64,000 bases of DNA from an uncultured Pelagibacteraceae bacterium (GCA_913050185.1 CAJXBA010000001.1:19311-83310), one strand, 5' to 3'; counted from the stretch's first letter, positions 31,956 through 47,469 are shown. Notes: generated from the sequence alone by a model not told the origin. Numbers and translations are program-made.

Positions 31956-33548
31956 CTATTCCGTAATTGATCCAATGAAATTTTTTAAATTAAGGAAGTT
32001 GAATAGGCTTGCGTAACCATTTTCTAGCAGTATGTCATTAAACTTTTTTTCAAAATAAGCAATATCTTCATCACTAAATTTTTCATCTTCTGATATCTCG
32101 TTCAAATGTAACCTTAGGTTCATCAAATCAAGATTTCCTGAAATGAATAAACTAGTTGAAGTTCTTTCTTTATTAAAAATACCGAATTTATTATAAAAAC
32201 GCTTTGAATTATCAAGAAATATATTATTTTCAAATTTAAGAGTACTATATTTTTTATCATTATTAATAACACCTGTTATATCGGTGGCACCTAATCTTCC
32301 CAAGCTGAGTAATAATTGTTCAATCAAAATATTACCATTCATAAATATTAATCGTGACTCTAGAGAATTAATTAAAGTACGCTTTGAGAATATTTTTTCT
32401 GCAGATAAATTTAGCTGACCATTAATTTTTTTATTAATTCTAAATAAATTTTTTTTATTTTTTGGGCTTAAAGCAATAAGATAACTATGCAGTCTATTAA
32501 AATTTATAGTGTTTAGATCAATATCAAGATCAAAATTAAAGTAGGGTAATAGCGTTACAATTCCACTAAATTTACCATCTAAAAAAATATTTCTTACATT
32601 CGCATGTTTAAAAAAAATTTGATTGTCTCCGTAATCAAAAATTGCTGTTAATCTGTTATTATTTTTTTTAGAAGAAATATTTCCACTAATAATATTTTTT
32701 CCTACTTTTGAGTCAAATATATTTACCTGTGTATTCGTATCCATAAATTTTATCATTAAAAACTTTGAAGGATTATCTTTATTTTTTTTGTTTTTCAAAT
32801 TGATATAAATATCATTATTTAAAAAATTTCCCCTCAAGATCAAAGCATCAATATTTTCATTTAATTTATATTTAAAACTTATATTTTTTATACTTGTTAA
32901 ACTTTTTTTATTATCAAAAAATTCTAACTCACCACTTTCTAAATTTATATTTTTAAAATTAGGTTTTGTTTTAAAAAAATTTTTATATTTCTTAAAATTA
33001 TTTAAATTAAAATTAACTTTGGCTTTTATCAAATTAATTGTACTAAAATTAATTCTGTTTCTATGCAACAAATTATGAAGTGAAAGTTTTATTTCAACAT
33101 TTTCTACGACTCCTATAGTTTCGTTTTTATTATTAATACTTTTTATTACAAAATTACTAAGAATAATTCTTGGGGTTGGTAAAATATTATATCTAATGTC
33201 GCCTAATATCTTACAACTAATATTAAAATCTTGACAAATTTGATTCTGTACTTTTGATTTATCATAATTGAAAAAAAGAGGAATGCTTATATAAATAATA
33301 ATCAAAAAAACAATAACACCGACCACATAAGTTGGTATATGCTTATATTTTTCCCATTTAATACTTTTATAAATTTTTGAAAAATTATATTTTTTAATAT
33401 CAATCAATTTATGAACTATTAAAAAAATAGTTTTTGAAAATAAATTGTATAAACGAGCATAATAGCCTGAAATAGATTTATATTTTTTTAAACTGACATT
33501 TTTGTAGAACTTGGAGTACTTATACCTTTGAAAATCGATAAATTTCAT
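31956..33548 (-). CDS. AsmA-like family membrane protein
   Basis: N-terminal TM then ILPTPRIILSNFVIKS...GVVENVEIKLSLHNLLHRNRINFSTINLIKAKVNF, AsmA-like pattern. Confidence 0.75.
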   Translation of the reverse strand: MKFIDFQRYKYSKFYKNVSLKKYKSISGYYARLYNLFSKTIFLIVHKLIDIKKYNFSKIYKSIKWEKYKHIPTYVVGVIVFLIIIYISIPLFFNYDKSKVQNQICQDFNISCKILGDIRYNILPTPRIILSNFVIKSINNKNETIGVVENVEIKLSLHNLLHRNRINFSTINLIKAKVNFNLNNFKKYKNFFKTKPNFKNINLESGELEFFDNKKSLTSIKNISFKYKLNENIDALILRGNFLNNDIYINLKNKKNKDNPSKFLMIKFMDTNTQVNIFDSKVGKNIISGNISSKKNNNRLTAIFDYGDNQIFFKHANVRNIFLDGKFSGIVTLLPYFNFDLDIDLNTINFNRLHSYLIALSPKNKKNLFRINKKINGQLNLSAEKIFSKRTLINSLESRLIFMNGNILIEQLLLSLGRLGATDITGVINNDKKYSTLKFENNIFLDNSKRFYNKFGIFNKERTSTSLFISGNLDLMNLRLHLNEISEDEKFSDEDIAYFEKKFNDILLENGYASLFNFLNLKNFIGSITE

Positions 33549-33592
33549 TTATTTTGTTTTTTTTGAATTTAAAATAGTAAAATATAAATTTA

Positions 33593-35628
33593 ATGGAAAT
33601 TAGCAAACAAAATTATTTAAACTGCCTCAACAAAAATCAAAAAGAGGCGGTAATTGAGCTCGAAGGTCCATGTTTAATTGTGGCTGGTGCTGGCTCGGGA
33701 AAAACAAGGGTATTAACTTCTAGAGTGGCCCATATCATTAAAACAAAAAAAGCTTGGCCAAATCAAATTTTATGCGTCACGTTTACTAATAAGGCCGCTA
33801 GAGAAATGCAAAACCGAATTACTGACCTTCTAAAGGAAAAACAATCATCAATACCCTGGCTTGGAACATTTCATTCTGTATGTGCTAAAATATTAAGAAG
33901 ACATGCAGAAGCAATAGGTTTGAATTCTCATTTCACAATTATCGATCAAGAAGACCAATTAAGATTAATAAAAAATATCTGCAAAGCAGAAAATATAGAT
34001 ATAAAAAAAATAGCCCCTGTGTTCATTTTATCTATTATTAATCAATGGAAAAATAAAGGCCAATTACCCAAGAACATAAACATTAAAAGAGGTGTTCCTC
34101 TAGAAAGAAACATATTAACAATTTATAAAAATTATCAAGAAAGATTAAAAATTTTAAACTCGTGTGATTTTGGTGATTTGATTTTACACTGCGCAACCAT
34201 GTTTGAAAATAATCCAGATATATTGGAATTATACTCAAAAAATTTCAAATATATTCTTGTCGATGAATACCAAGATTCAAATTACATTCAAGATAAATGG
34301 CTTAACTTATTAGTAAAAAAAAATAATAATATTTGCTGCGTGGGTGATGATGACCAATCAATTTATAGCTGGAGAGGTGCTGAAATTGCGAATTTTTTAA
34401 ATTTCAATAAAACGTACAAAGATACCAAAATAATCAAACTTGAACAAAATTACAGATCAACTCAAAACATACTTAGTGCTGCTTCAGGTTTAATAGCCAA
34501 TAACGATGATAGATTAGGAAAGAAATTATGGACAGATGGTGAGGATGGAGATCCTGTAAAATTGACCTGCTACAAAAATGGCAAAGAAGAAGCTATTGGA
34601 ATCAGTGATATTATTGAACAAAAACTGAAAAAAAAATACTCGTTAAATAATATATCAATCTTGGTTAGAGCAATTTTTCAAACTAGAGAATTTGAAGAAA
34701 GATTTTTAAAAATTGGCATGGGTTACAGGGTAATTGGTGGAACAAAATTCTACGTGAGAACAGAAATCAAAGACAGTATTGCTTTTTTAAGAATTGTAAA
34801 TCAAAAGAATGATGATTTAGCTTTTGAAAGAATAATCAATGTACCCAGAAGATCCATAGGTGATAACACCATAAAACAATTGCACATATGGACAAGAAAA
34901 AACAAAAAGTCATTGGAGGATTCTGCTATAGAGCTTTTACAACTTAATAAAATTAAACCAAAAACAAAATTAGGTTTGGTTAAGATATTGGGTCTATTCC
35001 AAAAATGGAGATCTGATTTAAAAGAAAAAAAACATTATGAGCTGATGGAAATTATTTTAGATGAATCGGGTTATTCCAAAATGCTAAAAGACAAAAAAGA
35101 TTTAGAAAGTGAAGGAAGGTTAGAAAATTTAAAAGAATTAATCAGAGGCATGCATGATTTTGATAATTTACAAAGTTTTTTAGAACATGTTGCTCTTGCC
35201 AGTTCAATAGATCAAAACTGGGAGGGAGAAAAGATCAATTTAATGACAATACATGCTGCTAAAGGTTTAGAGTTTGATGTTGTTTTTTTACCAGGATGGG
35301 AAGAGGGTCTATTTCCGCATCAAAAATCACTAGAAGAAAAAGGAGATTTAGCATTAGAAGAAGAAAGACGTCTTGCTTACGTAGGACTTACAAGAGCAAA
35401 AAAAAGATCTTTCATATCTTTCGTAATCTCCAGAATGTATAGAGGAGATTGGGTTGATTCCTTAGCATCAAGATTTATAGATGAGCTTCCCGAAAAAAAT
35501 ATCGAAAAAGAGGAAGTAAAAGAACAGAGTGCGGAAGATTTCTTTTTTAATCAAGATATTGATTATGATGAAGGAATAAGAAGTCCGGGTTGGGCAAGAT
35601 TGCAAAGAAAGAAATTAAAAAGAATTAA

Positions 35629-35632
<4 letters not shown>
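33593..35632 (+). CDS. uvrD: UvrD/PcrA-type ATP-dependent DNA helicase
   Basis: VAGAGSGKTRVLTSRVAH, VDEYQDSN, GDDDQSIYSWRGA, MTIHAAKGLEFDVVFLPG. Confidence 0.96.
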
Positions 35633-39367
<3,735 letters not shown>

Positions 39368-39371
39368 TTAA

Positions 39372-40202
39372 TTACTCGAACAAACCTTTAATCTTTTTTC
39401 TTACTAAACCTTTATTTTTTTCCTTTTTGATTATTTTTGTTTCGTATTTTTTGTTAAATATTTTATAACTTCTCTCGTACCATTCACTTGACTGATAATT
39501 ATATCCTAAAATCGCAGCCGCTTTTCTTGCTTCATCGATTAATCCAATTTTATAATTAACTTCAACAAGTCGATGTAAAGCCTCCTCAATAAAAATTGTT
39601 TTGTCATATTTTTCAACAACTGTTTTAAGTCTGTTAAGGGCTGGAATCCATTTTTTCGTTTGCATATAATACCGAGCTATAGACATTTCTTTAGCTGCCA
39701 ACTGATCTATAATCAAATCCAATTTAAATCGTGAATCAACTGCATAATCTGTTTCTGGGTATTTAAGTATTATAAATTCAAATTTTTTCTGGGCTCTTAT
39801 TAAAGGTTCTAAATCTTTCTTTTCATCTAAAATTTGTTCAAAATAACAAATAGCAATCAGGTAATGAGCGTAGGTTATATTTTTGTCCGCTGGATAATTT
39901 TTAATGTATCTTTCCAAACCAAGTATGCTAGATGAATAAGAATTCCTCGCATAATCTGAATAGCTGGCCATAAGACTCGATTTAGCGGCCCATTTACTTT
40001 GAGGTAATAAACTTTCAACTTCTCTAAATTTTTTTCCTGCATAAAATGCATCCCCTGCCTTAAGAGCTTCGAGAGCATCTGCATAAATTTCGATGGCCAT
40101 TTCTTCTTCTGTTTCCTCGGATACGATCTCTTTGTTACCTTTTTTTGTACAAGCAAATAACAAAAAAAGTGATAATAATGAAACTATAAGACCTTTAAAC
40201 AT
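39372..40202 (-). CDS. bamD: Outer membrane assembly lipoprotein BamD
   Basis: Lipobox LLFACT, TPR YADALEALKAGDAFYAGKKFREVESLLPQSKWA. Confidence 0.92.
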   Translation of the reverse strand: MFKGLIVSLLSLFLLFACTKKGNKEIVSEETEEEMAIEIYADALEALKAGDAFYAGKKFREVESLLPQSKWAAKSSLMASYSDYARNSYSSSILGLERYIKNYPADKNITYAHYLIAICYFEQILDEKKDLEPLIRAQKKFEFIILKYPETDYAVDSRFKLDLIIDQLAAKEMSIARYYMQTKKWIPALNRLKTVVEKYDKTIFIEEALHRLVEVNYKIGLIDEARKAAAILGYNYQSSEWYERSYKIFNKKYETKIIKKEKNKGLVRKKIKGLFE

Positions 40203-40266
40203 TTTAGATAAATAATCATTTTATCAAAATATTTGATTATTACAATTTTCTTAGTTGAGATTTGTC

Positions 40267-41193
40267 TTATACGCTGGCAGATATGGGTCTTAAATATTCA
40301 CTATCTTTGTTATCGTCTTCTTTTCTTTCAAGGCTTTCCAGATCCCAGTTTGATTGATCTGACAAAAATTCTTTTAATAAAGCATTGGTAAGTTGATGTC
40401 CACCCTGTGAGGTTTTAAGGTGGCCAAAAATTCTGTATCCCGAGAGCATCAAATCTCCAAGGCAATCAAGTATTTTGTGGTTTACAAATTCATCCCTATA
40501 TCTAAGCCCATCATCATTTAATATTTTATTGTCCTTAACCACAACTGCATTTTCTAAAGAGCCGCCTTTGGCTAATCCCTGTCTTCTTATCTGATCGATA
40601 TCTTCATATAAGCAAAATGTTTTTGAATTATATATTGAGGTTAAGTCTCCGTTACTTAATTTGAATTTTTTCCTTCGAGTTCTTATAAGAGGATTTTTAT
40701 ATACTATCTCAAAATCGATTACTAAATCTTTAGCAAATGGTTCAATAGAAATATACTTTGGACCATTCTTCATTTCCACTTTTTTGAGAACTTTAATAAA
40801 TTTTTTCGAATATTTTTGATCTTGAGAACCATATGATCTTATAGCTTCTACAAAATCAAAAGCAGAACCATCCATTATTGGAACTTCGGGAGCATCGATC
40901 TCAACCAAAGCATTGTCTATTCCTTCCAGGTAAAAAGCAGCCATCAAATGTTCAATGGTAGATACTGACACTCCATAAGAATTTTTTATTTTTGTACAGA
41001 GTATTGGTGAGCTTACATTTTTATAATTTGCCTCAATTATGTTTTTATCACTATCAACATCTATTCTTTTGAATTTGATGCCCGTGTTAACTTCTGCAGG
41101 TTTTAAACAGAGATTTACCTTTATTCCATTATGTAAGCCTATGCCTTCAAATTCAATAGGCTCTTTAAGAGTTTTTTGTAAATTTTTTGCCAT
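40267..41193 (-). CDS. lpxC: UDP-3-O-acyl-N-acetylglucosamine deacetylase LpxC
   Basis: VSTIEHLMAAF, DGSAFDFVEAI, VNHKILDCLGDL. Confidence 0.96.
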   Translation of the reverse strand: MAKNLQKTLKEPIEFEGIGLHNGIKVNLCLKPAEVNTGIKFKRIDVDSDKNIIEANYKNVSSPILCTKIKNSYGVSVSTIEHLMAAFYLEGIDNALVEIDAPEVPIMDGSAFDFVEAIRSYGSQDQKYSKKFIKVLKKVEMKNGPKYISIEPFAKDLVIDFEIVYKNPLIRTRRKKFKLSNGDLTSIYNSKTFCLYEDIDQIRRQGLAKGGSLENAVVVKDNKILNDDGLRYRDEFVNHKILDCLGDLMLSGYRIFGHLKTSQGGHQLTNALLKEFLSDQSNWDLESLERKEDDNKDSEYLRPISASV

Positions 41194-41264
41194 CCCTTAT
41201 TTATATACAGAAGGCCAAAAATGCTTGGAAGACAACTTATATTACCAAAGAATACAATCTAATT

Positions 41265-42500
41265 TCATAACTTGATTCCAAAAATTTTAGCAAAAAAACA
41301 TACTTTTTGATTATTTTTATCTATAGATTCAGGTATGGCTTCAGTTTCCCATCCATCTTTGATTACATGAAGCGCTCCTAAACATGCAGCAAATTCTTCA
41401 TCTTTCTTTCTTTCGCTTTCTTTTTTATAGTTTTTTGACAATTTTTTTACGTTTGATCCGAAAAAGTTTGAAGAATATTTTTCTAAATTAGAAAGATTGG
41501 ATCCATCTCCTACAAGAAAAAGATTTGTTTCGATAATTGAATTTGATCCAGTTATAATCATTTGTTTTTTTATCATTTCAAATATTTCTTCTAGTCTAGC
41601 TTTTATAATATTTAATATTAAAGCTTTACTTATTTTTCTATAACCTGAAGTTTTAAAATAAATTTCTTTTAAATTATTTTTTTCATCAAAAAGATCGTTC
41701 CCATTTTCAAATAATAAATCAATCGCGTTCCTAATATTTTCAGATTCTTCTAAACTTAATGAACATACTTTAGAAATATCTTTTGTAATATGATTAATGC
41801 CAATAGGAAATGTCATGGAATGAACAAGTGCTAAATTTCTAAACAATCCTAAGCTAGTTTTCTCAAACCCAATATCTATCAAAGCGGAACCTAGTCGAAG
41901 TTCGTTATCATTCAATAATTTTATTGCCAAAGCAAAAGTACATGATATGAACCTTTCTACCTCGATATCACAATCAATAAATGCTTGATTAATATTTTTT
42001 ACATTATTTTTTGGCATAGTGATAAAAGCTATTTCATGACTCAAATAGTCAGCATAAATATCAATTGGCTCTTCAATAAATATTTTTCCATCAACAACAT
42101 AATTATGATTAAAGATGTGAATTATGGACTGAGTATAATCATTATTCATTACATGTCTTTTTGCTTCTTTTAATAAAAATTCAATATCATTTTTTTGAAT
42201 TTTTGCTCCGTTAATTTTTCTGTGTTTCGAAAATTTGGTACATAAAAATTCAGTTTGTTCCAAAACAACATTAATTTTCTTAATGAAAACTTTGGCTTGT
42301 TTTTCTGCGGCACTTATACACGATCTAATAGCCTTCGAAGCTTTTGTTAAATTTACTACAGCTCCGTTATGAAAACCTTCTGATTGAATCACAGAAGTTG
42401 ATAAAATTTCTGAAGAATTATCATCGTTAATACTAAAAATAAGACATTTTATATATACATCTCCAAGCTCAATTATACCTCTTGCGTTATCTGAACTCAT
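41265..42500 (-). CDS. ftsA: Cell division protein FtsA
   Basis: ASKHA ATPase features (GALIDIGFEKTSLGLF, VGDGSNLSNLEKY); between ftsQ and lpxC. Confidence 0.88.
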   Translation of the reverse strand: MSSDNARGIIELGDVYIKCLIFSINDDNSSEILSTSVIQSEGFHNGAVVNLTKASKAIRSCISAAEKQAKVFIKKINVVLEQTEFLCTKFSKHRKINGAKIQKNDIEFLLKEAKRHVMNNDYTQSIIHIFNHNYVVDGKIFIEEPIDIYADYLSHEIAFITMPKNNVKNINQAFIDCDIEVERFISCTFALAIKLLNDNELRLGSALIDIGFEKTSLGLFRNLALVHSMTFPIGINHITKDISKVCSLSLEESENIRNAIDLLFENGNDLFDEKNNLKEIYFKTSGYRKISKALILNIIKARLEEIFEMIKKQMIITGSNSIIETNLFLVGDGSNLSNLEKYSSNFFGSNVKKLSKNYKKESERKKDEEFAACLGALHVIKDGWETEAIPESIDKNNQKVCFFAKIFGIKL

Positions 42501-42502
42501 TG

Positions 42503-43186
42503 TTATTCCGCAACTATCTTACCATGCATTCGTAAATCAATGATATTATAATTTTTAAAATTTTTTTGGTTCAATAATTTGACTGACTGTTGTATTGCTT
42601 TTTCTATTTTGTTTGATGGAAATTTTATTGTTTTATTATCAAAAAGTTGCAAATCCCATCTACCGATTTGAAAATAATAAAAATTTTCAATTTCCTTAAT
42701 AATAAAATTATTATTTTTTAATTGATTATAAAAAATTATAAAGTCTTTTTCAGCTCCATCGCCAAAAATATTTGGTAAATCGTAAGCAGAAAAATTCTTA
42801 CTGTAGGGAATTAAATTGGACGAACTGTCTACTAAATATTTGTTGTTATTTTTAAACAAAATTGCAACGGGTTTTGTTTCATAAATTTTTACTACTATTG
42901 TATTGGGATACTTTTTTTTAACTTCAATTTTTTCTAAGAATTCAATTGACTCTAGAGATTTTTCTATATCGATTCTCTTAATAAAAATAATACTTTTATT
43001 ATTAATTTTTCTTAATCTTTTTCTAATTCTTTTTTCATTAATTAAATGATTATTTATAATTTCTATGTTTTGTATCTCAAAGAGAAAATTCTTTTTTTGA
43101 GGAAAAACATTAAGTACGTTTGGACTGTATGTTGTTAAAAATATAAATACTATCGTTAGTGTAATGATTTTATAAATTTTTTTCAT
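42503..43186 (-). CDS. ftsQ: Cell division protein FtsQ
   Basis: Single TM plus POTRA-like IEIINNHLINEKRIRKRLRKINNKSIIFI..VKIYETKPVAIL; ddl-ftsQ-ftsA context. Confidence 0.85.
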   Translation of the reverse strand: MKKIYKIITLTIVFIFLTTYSPNVLNVFPQKKNFLFEIQNIEIINNHLINEKRIRKRLRKINNKSIIFIKRIDIEKSLESIEFLEKIEVKKKYPNTIVVKIYETKPVAILFKNNNKYLVDSSSNLIPYSKNFSAYDLPNIFGDGAEKDFIIFYNQLKNNNFIIKEIENFYYFQIGRWDLQLFDNKTIKFPSNKIEKAIQQSVKLLNQKNFKNYNIIDLRMHGKIVAE

Positions 43187-44088
43187 CTATTGCAGCTGGC
43201 ATCTTTAATCATCCAAACAACTAAATCCTCAAAGTTTATGCCACAATACTTAGCTATCTCAGGTACAAGAGATAATTTTGTCATGCCCGGTTGAGTATTT
43301 GTCTCTAACAAGTAAAACTTATTTTTGAAAAATCTGAAATCAGATCTCGTGATTCCTCTGCATCCCAATAATTTGTGCGCTTTCTTTGCAAGATCAAGCA
43401 CCTCCTTATATTTTTCTCGGGAAAGGGAAGCGGGCATTATGTGTTGGGTTCTGGCACCACTGGAATATTTAGCAATATAATCGTAAAATTGTCTTTTGGG
43501 AACAAGTTCTATTGCACCTAAAGCCTTCTCGCCCATCACCGCAACCTGAATTTCTCTTCCGGGAATATATTTTTCAACAAGAATTCTATTATATTTTTTT
43601 ATTAATTTTTTATATTTATTTATAAATTGCCTTCTGTTTTTACAAATAGACACTCCTAAACTCGACCCTTCATTAATTGGTTTTATTACAATTGGAAAAC
43701 CTATTTTTTTATTTAAATTTAATTTGTTTTTTTTTTGCAGTAATAAATATTTAGGTACTTTTATATTATTTTTTATAAATATTAATCGTGATAACTCCTT
43801 ATCCATGGCCAGACTAGAAGCAAATACACCAGAGTGTGTGTATGGAATTTTTTGTGATTCTAATATACTTTGAACAAATCCATCTTCTCCATATCTTCCA
43901 TGTAGTGCATTAAAAACTGCTTTTGGTTTCAATTTCCTTAATTTTTCAACGAAATATCCTTTGGCATCAACATTTATAACCTTGTAGCCTTTTTTTTTTA
44001 ATGCAATAGAGCAGGCTTTGCCGGTTAAAAAACTTATTTCCCTTTCTCCAGATATACCCCCCAAGAGCATAACAATTAAATTATTCAT
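43183..44088 (-). CDS. ddl: D-alanine--D-alanine ligase
   Basis: LLGGISGEREISFLTG, NALHGRYGEDGFVQ, LETNTQPGMT. Confidence 0.96.
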   Translation of the reverse strand: MNNLIVMLLGGISGEREISFLTGKACSIALKKKGYKVINVDAKGYFVEKLRKLKPKAVFNALHGRYGEDGFVQSILESQKIPYTHSGVFASSLAMDKELSRLIFIKNNIKVPKYLLLQKKNKLNLNKKIGFPIVIKPINEGSSLGVSICKNRRQFINKYKKLIKKYNRILVEKYIPGREIQVAVMGEKALGAIELVPKRQFYDYIAKYSSGARTQHIMPASLSREKYKEVLDLAKKAHKLLGCRGITRSDFRFFKNKFYLLETNTQPGMTKLSLVPEIAKYCGINFEDLVVWMIKDASCNR

Positions 44089-44996
44089 AATTTTTCTCCA
44101 ATTATTTGGAGTTCTAGCTCAAGATTAATTCCAGTTTTATCTAAAACTTTTTTTTTTACTTGATATATCAATTCTTCCAGGTCTTTTGATTTGGCGTTTC
44201 CATTATTAACAAAAAAATTGCAATGCTTCTGGGAAATTTGGGCATCTCCAACTTTCATACCCGCGCAACCGGAATCTTTAATGAGTTTCCAGGCTTTTTC
44301 ATCTTTTGGATTTTTAAAAGTACTTCCGCATGTTTTAATTTTTTCGGGTTGAGTAATTTTTTTTTTATTAACAAAATTATTTATCTTATTTTTAATATTT
44401 AACATATTGTCTTTTTTCCCTCTCAAAGTAACACTAATGAAAATTAAATTTTCATCTAAGTTAGATCCTCTATAGTGGAATTTTATATCTGACGATTGAA
44501 TAATCCTAATATTGCCCTTAAAATCCATTACTTGTAACGAAACTAATATTTTTGAAATTTCATTTCCATAACAACCTGAATTCATTTTTACTGCGCCACC
44601 AATAGTTCCTGGTATGCAAGATAAAAATTCAAATCCTGATAATGAATTTTCCAAAGCAAAACTTGAAATATTTTTATCTAAAATCGAAGCTCCAGCTATT
44701 ATTGTATTTAGATCGAATAGTGAAATGTGTGAAAAGAATTTTCCAAATTTTATAATAACTCCATTAAATCCTCCGTCTCTAACTAAAGTATTGGATCCTG
44801 CTCCCAAGATTTTTATTTCCTCTGCTGCTTTTACTTCTTTTAAGAAAATAGATAATTCTTGCAGATTTTTTGGTCTAAATAAAATTTTTGCTGGCCCTCC
44901 TAAATTAAACCACGAAAGCTTAGATAGGCTCTCATTGAATGAGATTTTACCTGAAATTTTTTTTTTTATATTTTTCATCTGTGATATCAATGTCAT
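44085..44996 (-). CDS. murB: UDP-N-acetylenolpyruvoylglucosamine reductase
   Basis: LGAGSNTLVRDGGFNGVIIK, CIPGTIGGAVKMNSGCYG, GSTFKNP. Confidence 0.96.
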   Translation of the reverse strand: MTLISQMKNIKKKISGKISFNESLSKLSWFNLGGPAKILFRPKNLQELSIFLKEVKAAEEIKILGAGSNTLVRDGGFNGVIIKFGKFFSHISLFDLNTIIAGASILDKNISSFALENSLSGFEFLSCIPGTIGGAVKMNSGCYGNEISKILVSLQVMDFKGNIRIIQSSDIKFHYRGSNLDENLIFISVTLRGKKDNMLNIKNKINNFVNKKKITQPEKIKTCGSTFKNPKDEKAWKLIKDSGCAGMKVGDAQISQKHCNFFVNNGNAKSKDLEELIYQVKKKVLDKTGINLELELQIIGEKL

Positions 44997-46390
44997 TGTA
45001 ATTCAATACCAATTTCCCTTATCCAATTTGAAATACTACCAGCGCCCATGGATATAACCATTTCATCATCAAAAATATTTTTCTTAATAAAAAATTTTAA
45101 TTCTTTTTGATTTTTGACGTTAACAACTTGAATTTTAGATTTTTTTGTAATTAATTGAGAAAAATAATCTTGACTAAAATCATAATCAACTTTTTCTCCA
45201 GCGGAATAAATTGGACAAAGTATAACCATATCGCTTAATTTAAAAGACGACGCAAATTCTTTTTTTAAAAGTTTAACTCTGGTATAGCGATGTGGTTGAA
45301 AAATACATATTATTTTTCTTTTTTTATTTACCTGACGAGCACTTTTTATTACTGCTTTTATTTCTGTCGGATGGTGTGCATAATCGTCATAGAAATCTTT
45401 ATTATCAATCGAAAAAATTTTTGTGAATCTTCTTTGTATTCCCGAAAACTTTTTCAAAGCCTTTTTTATTATTCCTATTTTAACTCCAAGATTCAGCGCT
45501 ATAGCAACTGATGCCGTTGCATTAGAGATATTGTGATCTCCTAACAAATTAACTCTTATATTTTTAATATTATGAATTTTTGAACCCATAACTTTTATTT
45601 TTAAATTAAAAATTGAATATTCTTTTCTCTTCTTTGCATTGTAAATTTGGTAATTTGATTTTTTGCTAAATCCATATGTTAAAAAATTACCTGTTTTGCA
45701 TTTAGACAAAATAGTTTTTAAATTATTGTTATCTAAACAAACTATTGATTTCCCTAAAGAAGGTGTTTTCATAATAAAAGAAAGAAAACTATTTTTAAGT
45801 TTTGTAAAATTTTTATAAAAATCCATATGCTCTTTATCCACGTTGGTTACAATCGAATAGGTAATAGGCAACTTTAGGAAACTTCCGTCAGATTCGTCAG
45901 ATTCTATAACTGCCCATTCACCTTTTCCTAAATGGGCAGTATTTTTAATAGCATTTATTACACCTCCATTAATTACGGTAGGGTCTAATTTTGCCTCTGC
46001 TAAAATATTTGCAACCAATGAAGTAGTTGTCGTTTTTCCATGTGAGCCTGTAATAACAATATTTTTTTTTAACGCTACAATGTTAGCCAACATCTCACCT
46101 CTTTTAAAAACAGGCAGTTTTTTTGCTCTTGATGCTATTAATTCTGGATTGTTTTTTTTAATAGCAGAGGAAATAACAATCATTGTGGCTCTTTTCACGT
46201 TTTTTATGTTGTGTCCAATATGAATTTTGATTCCTGCTTTTATCAGTCTATCTGTATTTTTGTTATTAACTAAATCACTTCCCTGTACTTTGAAACCTAA
46301 ATTATCCATGATTTGGGCTAATCCACTCATACCAATACCACCAATACCGACAAAATGAATTATTTCATTTTTTGCAATATTAATTTCCAT
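44993..46390 (-). CDS. murC: UDP-N-acetylmuramate--L-alanine ligase
   Basis: HFVGIGGIGMSGLAQI, ITGSHGKTTTTSLVA, YDDYAHHPTEI. Confidence 0.97.
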   Translation of the reverse strand: MEINIAKNEIIHFVGIGGIGMSGLAQIMDNLGFKVQGSDLVNNKNTDRLIKAGIKIHIGHNIKNVKRATMIVISSAIKKNNPELIASRAKKLPVFKRGEMLANIVALKKNIVITGSHGKTTTTSLVANILAEAKLDPTVINGGVINAIKNTAHLGKGEWAVIESDESDGSFLKLPITYSIVTNVDKEHMDFYKNFTKLKNSFLSFIMKTPSLGKSIVCLDNNNLKTILSKCKTGNFLTYGFSKKSNYQIYNAKKRKEYSIFNLKIKVMGSKIHNIKNIRVNLLGDHNISNATASVAIALNLGVKIGIIKKALKKFSGIQRRFTKIFSIDNKDFYDDYAHHPTEIKAVIKSARQVNKKRKIICIFQPHRYTRVKLLKKEFASSFKLSDMVILCPIYSAGEKVDYDFSQDYFSQLITKKSKIQVVNVKNQKELKFFIKKNIFDDEMVISMGAGSISNWIREIGIELQ

Positions 46391-46392
46391 TG

Positions 46393-47469
46393 CTAAATAA
46401 ATTCCCTAATCGCATTTTCAATTTTAACATAAACATCTTTGTTTTCATTTTTTTTCATACATTTGCGAACATCCTCTAGTTTTTTTTTATCATTCATAAT
46501 TCCTGTTATTAAATTAAATAGATTTTTAATATTAAATTTATTCTGTTCTATAACCCAACAACAACCCTTGCTCTCATAGTATTTAGCATTCTTATGTTGG
46601 TGATTGTCTATAGAAGAAGGGTAAGGAACGGCTACAAATGGAGTTAGCATACTTACTAATTCTGCAGTAGTTGAGGCGCCACTTCTAGAAATTGCCAAAT
46701 CCGTTGATGATATTAAGTCTAAAATATTATTGGTAAAATCAAAAATATTACTTTTTATATTATTTTTTTTATAATATTCAGTAAGAGTTTTTTTTTGTTT
46801 TTCAAGACATTGTTGATTAATCGCAACCATATGTCCTTTATCTTTTAACATTTTAATTACCGATGGAATAATCTCTCCAAATATCTCCGCACCCTGACTG
46901 CCTCCTAAAACCAAAATGGAAAAGAATTTAGAATTATTTTTTTTAATAGGTGAATAATTAATAATTTCCTCACGCAAAATGTTGCCCACTTTATAAACTT
47001 TGTTTTCATATTTTTTTGGAAAATTTATTGGCATCTCAGTTCCTAAAAGAAGTTTTTTTGAAAGAGGCAGCAAATTTTTATTAGTTCTCCCTAGTACTAA
47101 ATTATTTTCATAAATCACGAGGGGTATATTATAAAATTTTGTTGAAAAAGAAATTGGAAACGATACATAGCCACCAAATCCAATGACCAAGTCCGGTCTT
47201 TCTTTTCTTAAAATTAAAATTGATCTCGCTATTGAAAAAAATATAGTTAATAAAGAAAAAATTTTTCTGAAAATATTTTTATTTAATGGAGTATCAGTAT
47301 TTATAACGTATGATTGAATGTATCTGTAATTTTTTAGAAAAATATTTCCCCTACTATCTGTTACTAATAAAACTTTATATCCTTTGTTCGAAAAATGCTT
47401 CATCAAATTAATAGCGGGAAATATATGACCGCCAGTGCCCCCGGATGAAAAAATAATTTTTTTATTCAT
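46393..47469 (-). CDS. murG: MurG glycosyltransferase
   Basis: SSGGTGGHIFPAI, VLGGSQGAEIFGEIIP, ISRSGASTTAEL. Confidence 0.96.
   Translation of the reverse strand: MNKKIIFSSGGTGGHIFPAINLMKHFSNKGYKVLLVTDSRGNIFLKNYRYIQSYVINTDTPLNKNIFRKIFSLLTIFFSIARSILILRKERPDLVIGFGGYVSFPISFSTKFYNIPLVIYENNLVLGRTNKNLLPLSKKLLLGTEMPINFPKKYENKVYKVGNILREEIINYSPIKKNNSKFFSILVLGGSQGAEIFGEIIPSVIKMLKDKGHMVAINQQCLEKQKKTLTEYYKKNNIKSNIFDFTNNILDLISSTDLAISRSGASTTAELVSMLTPFVAVPYPSSIDNHQHKNAKYYESKGCCWVIEQNKFNIKNLFNLITGIMNDKKKLEDVRKCMKKNENKDVYVKIENAIREFI

Noticed and set aside
41193-41265. Remnant of ftsZ between ftsA and lpxC
   Set aside because: The 71-bp gap shows no recognisable FtsZ-coding remnant; consistent with clean relocation rather than duplication.
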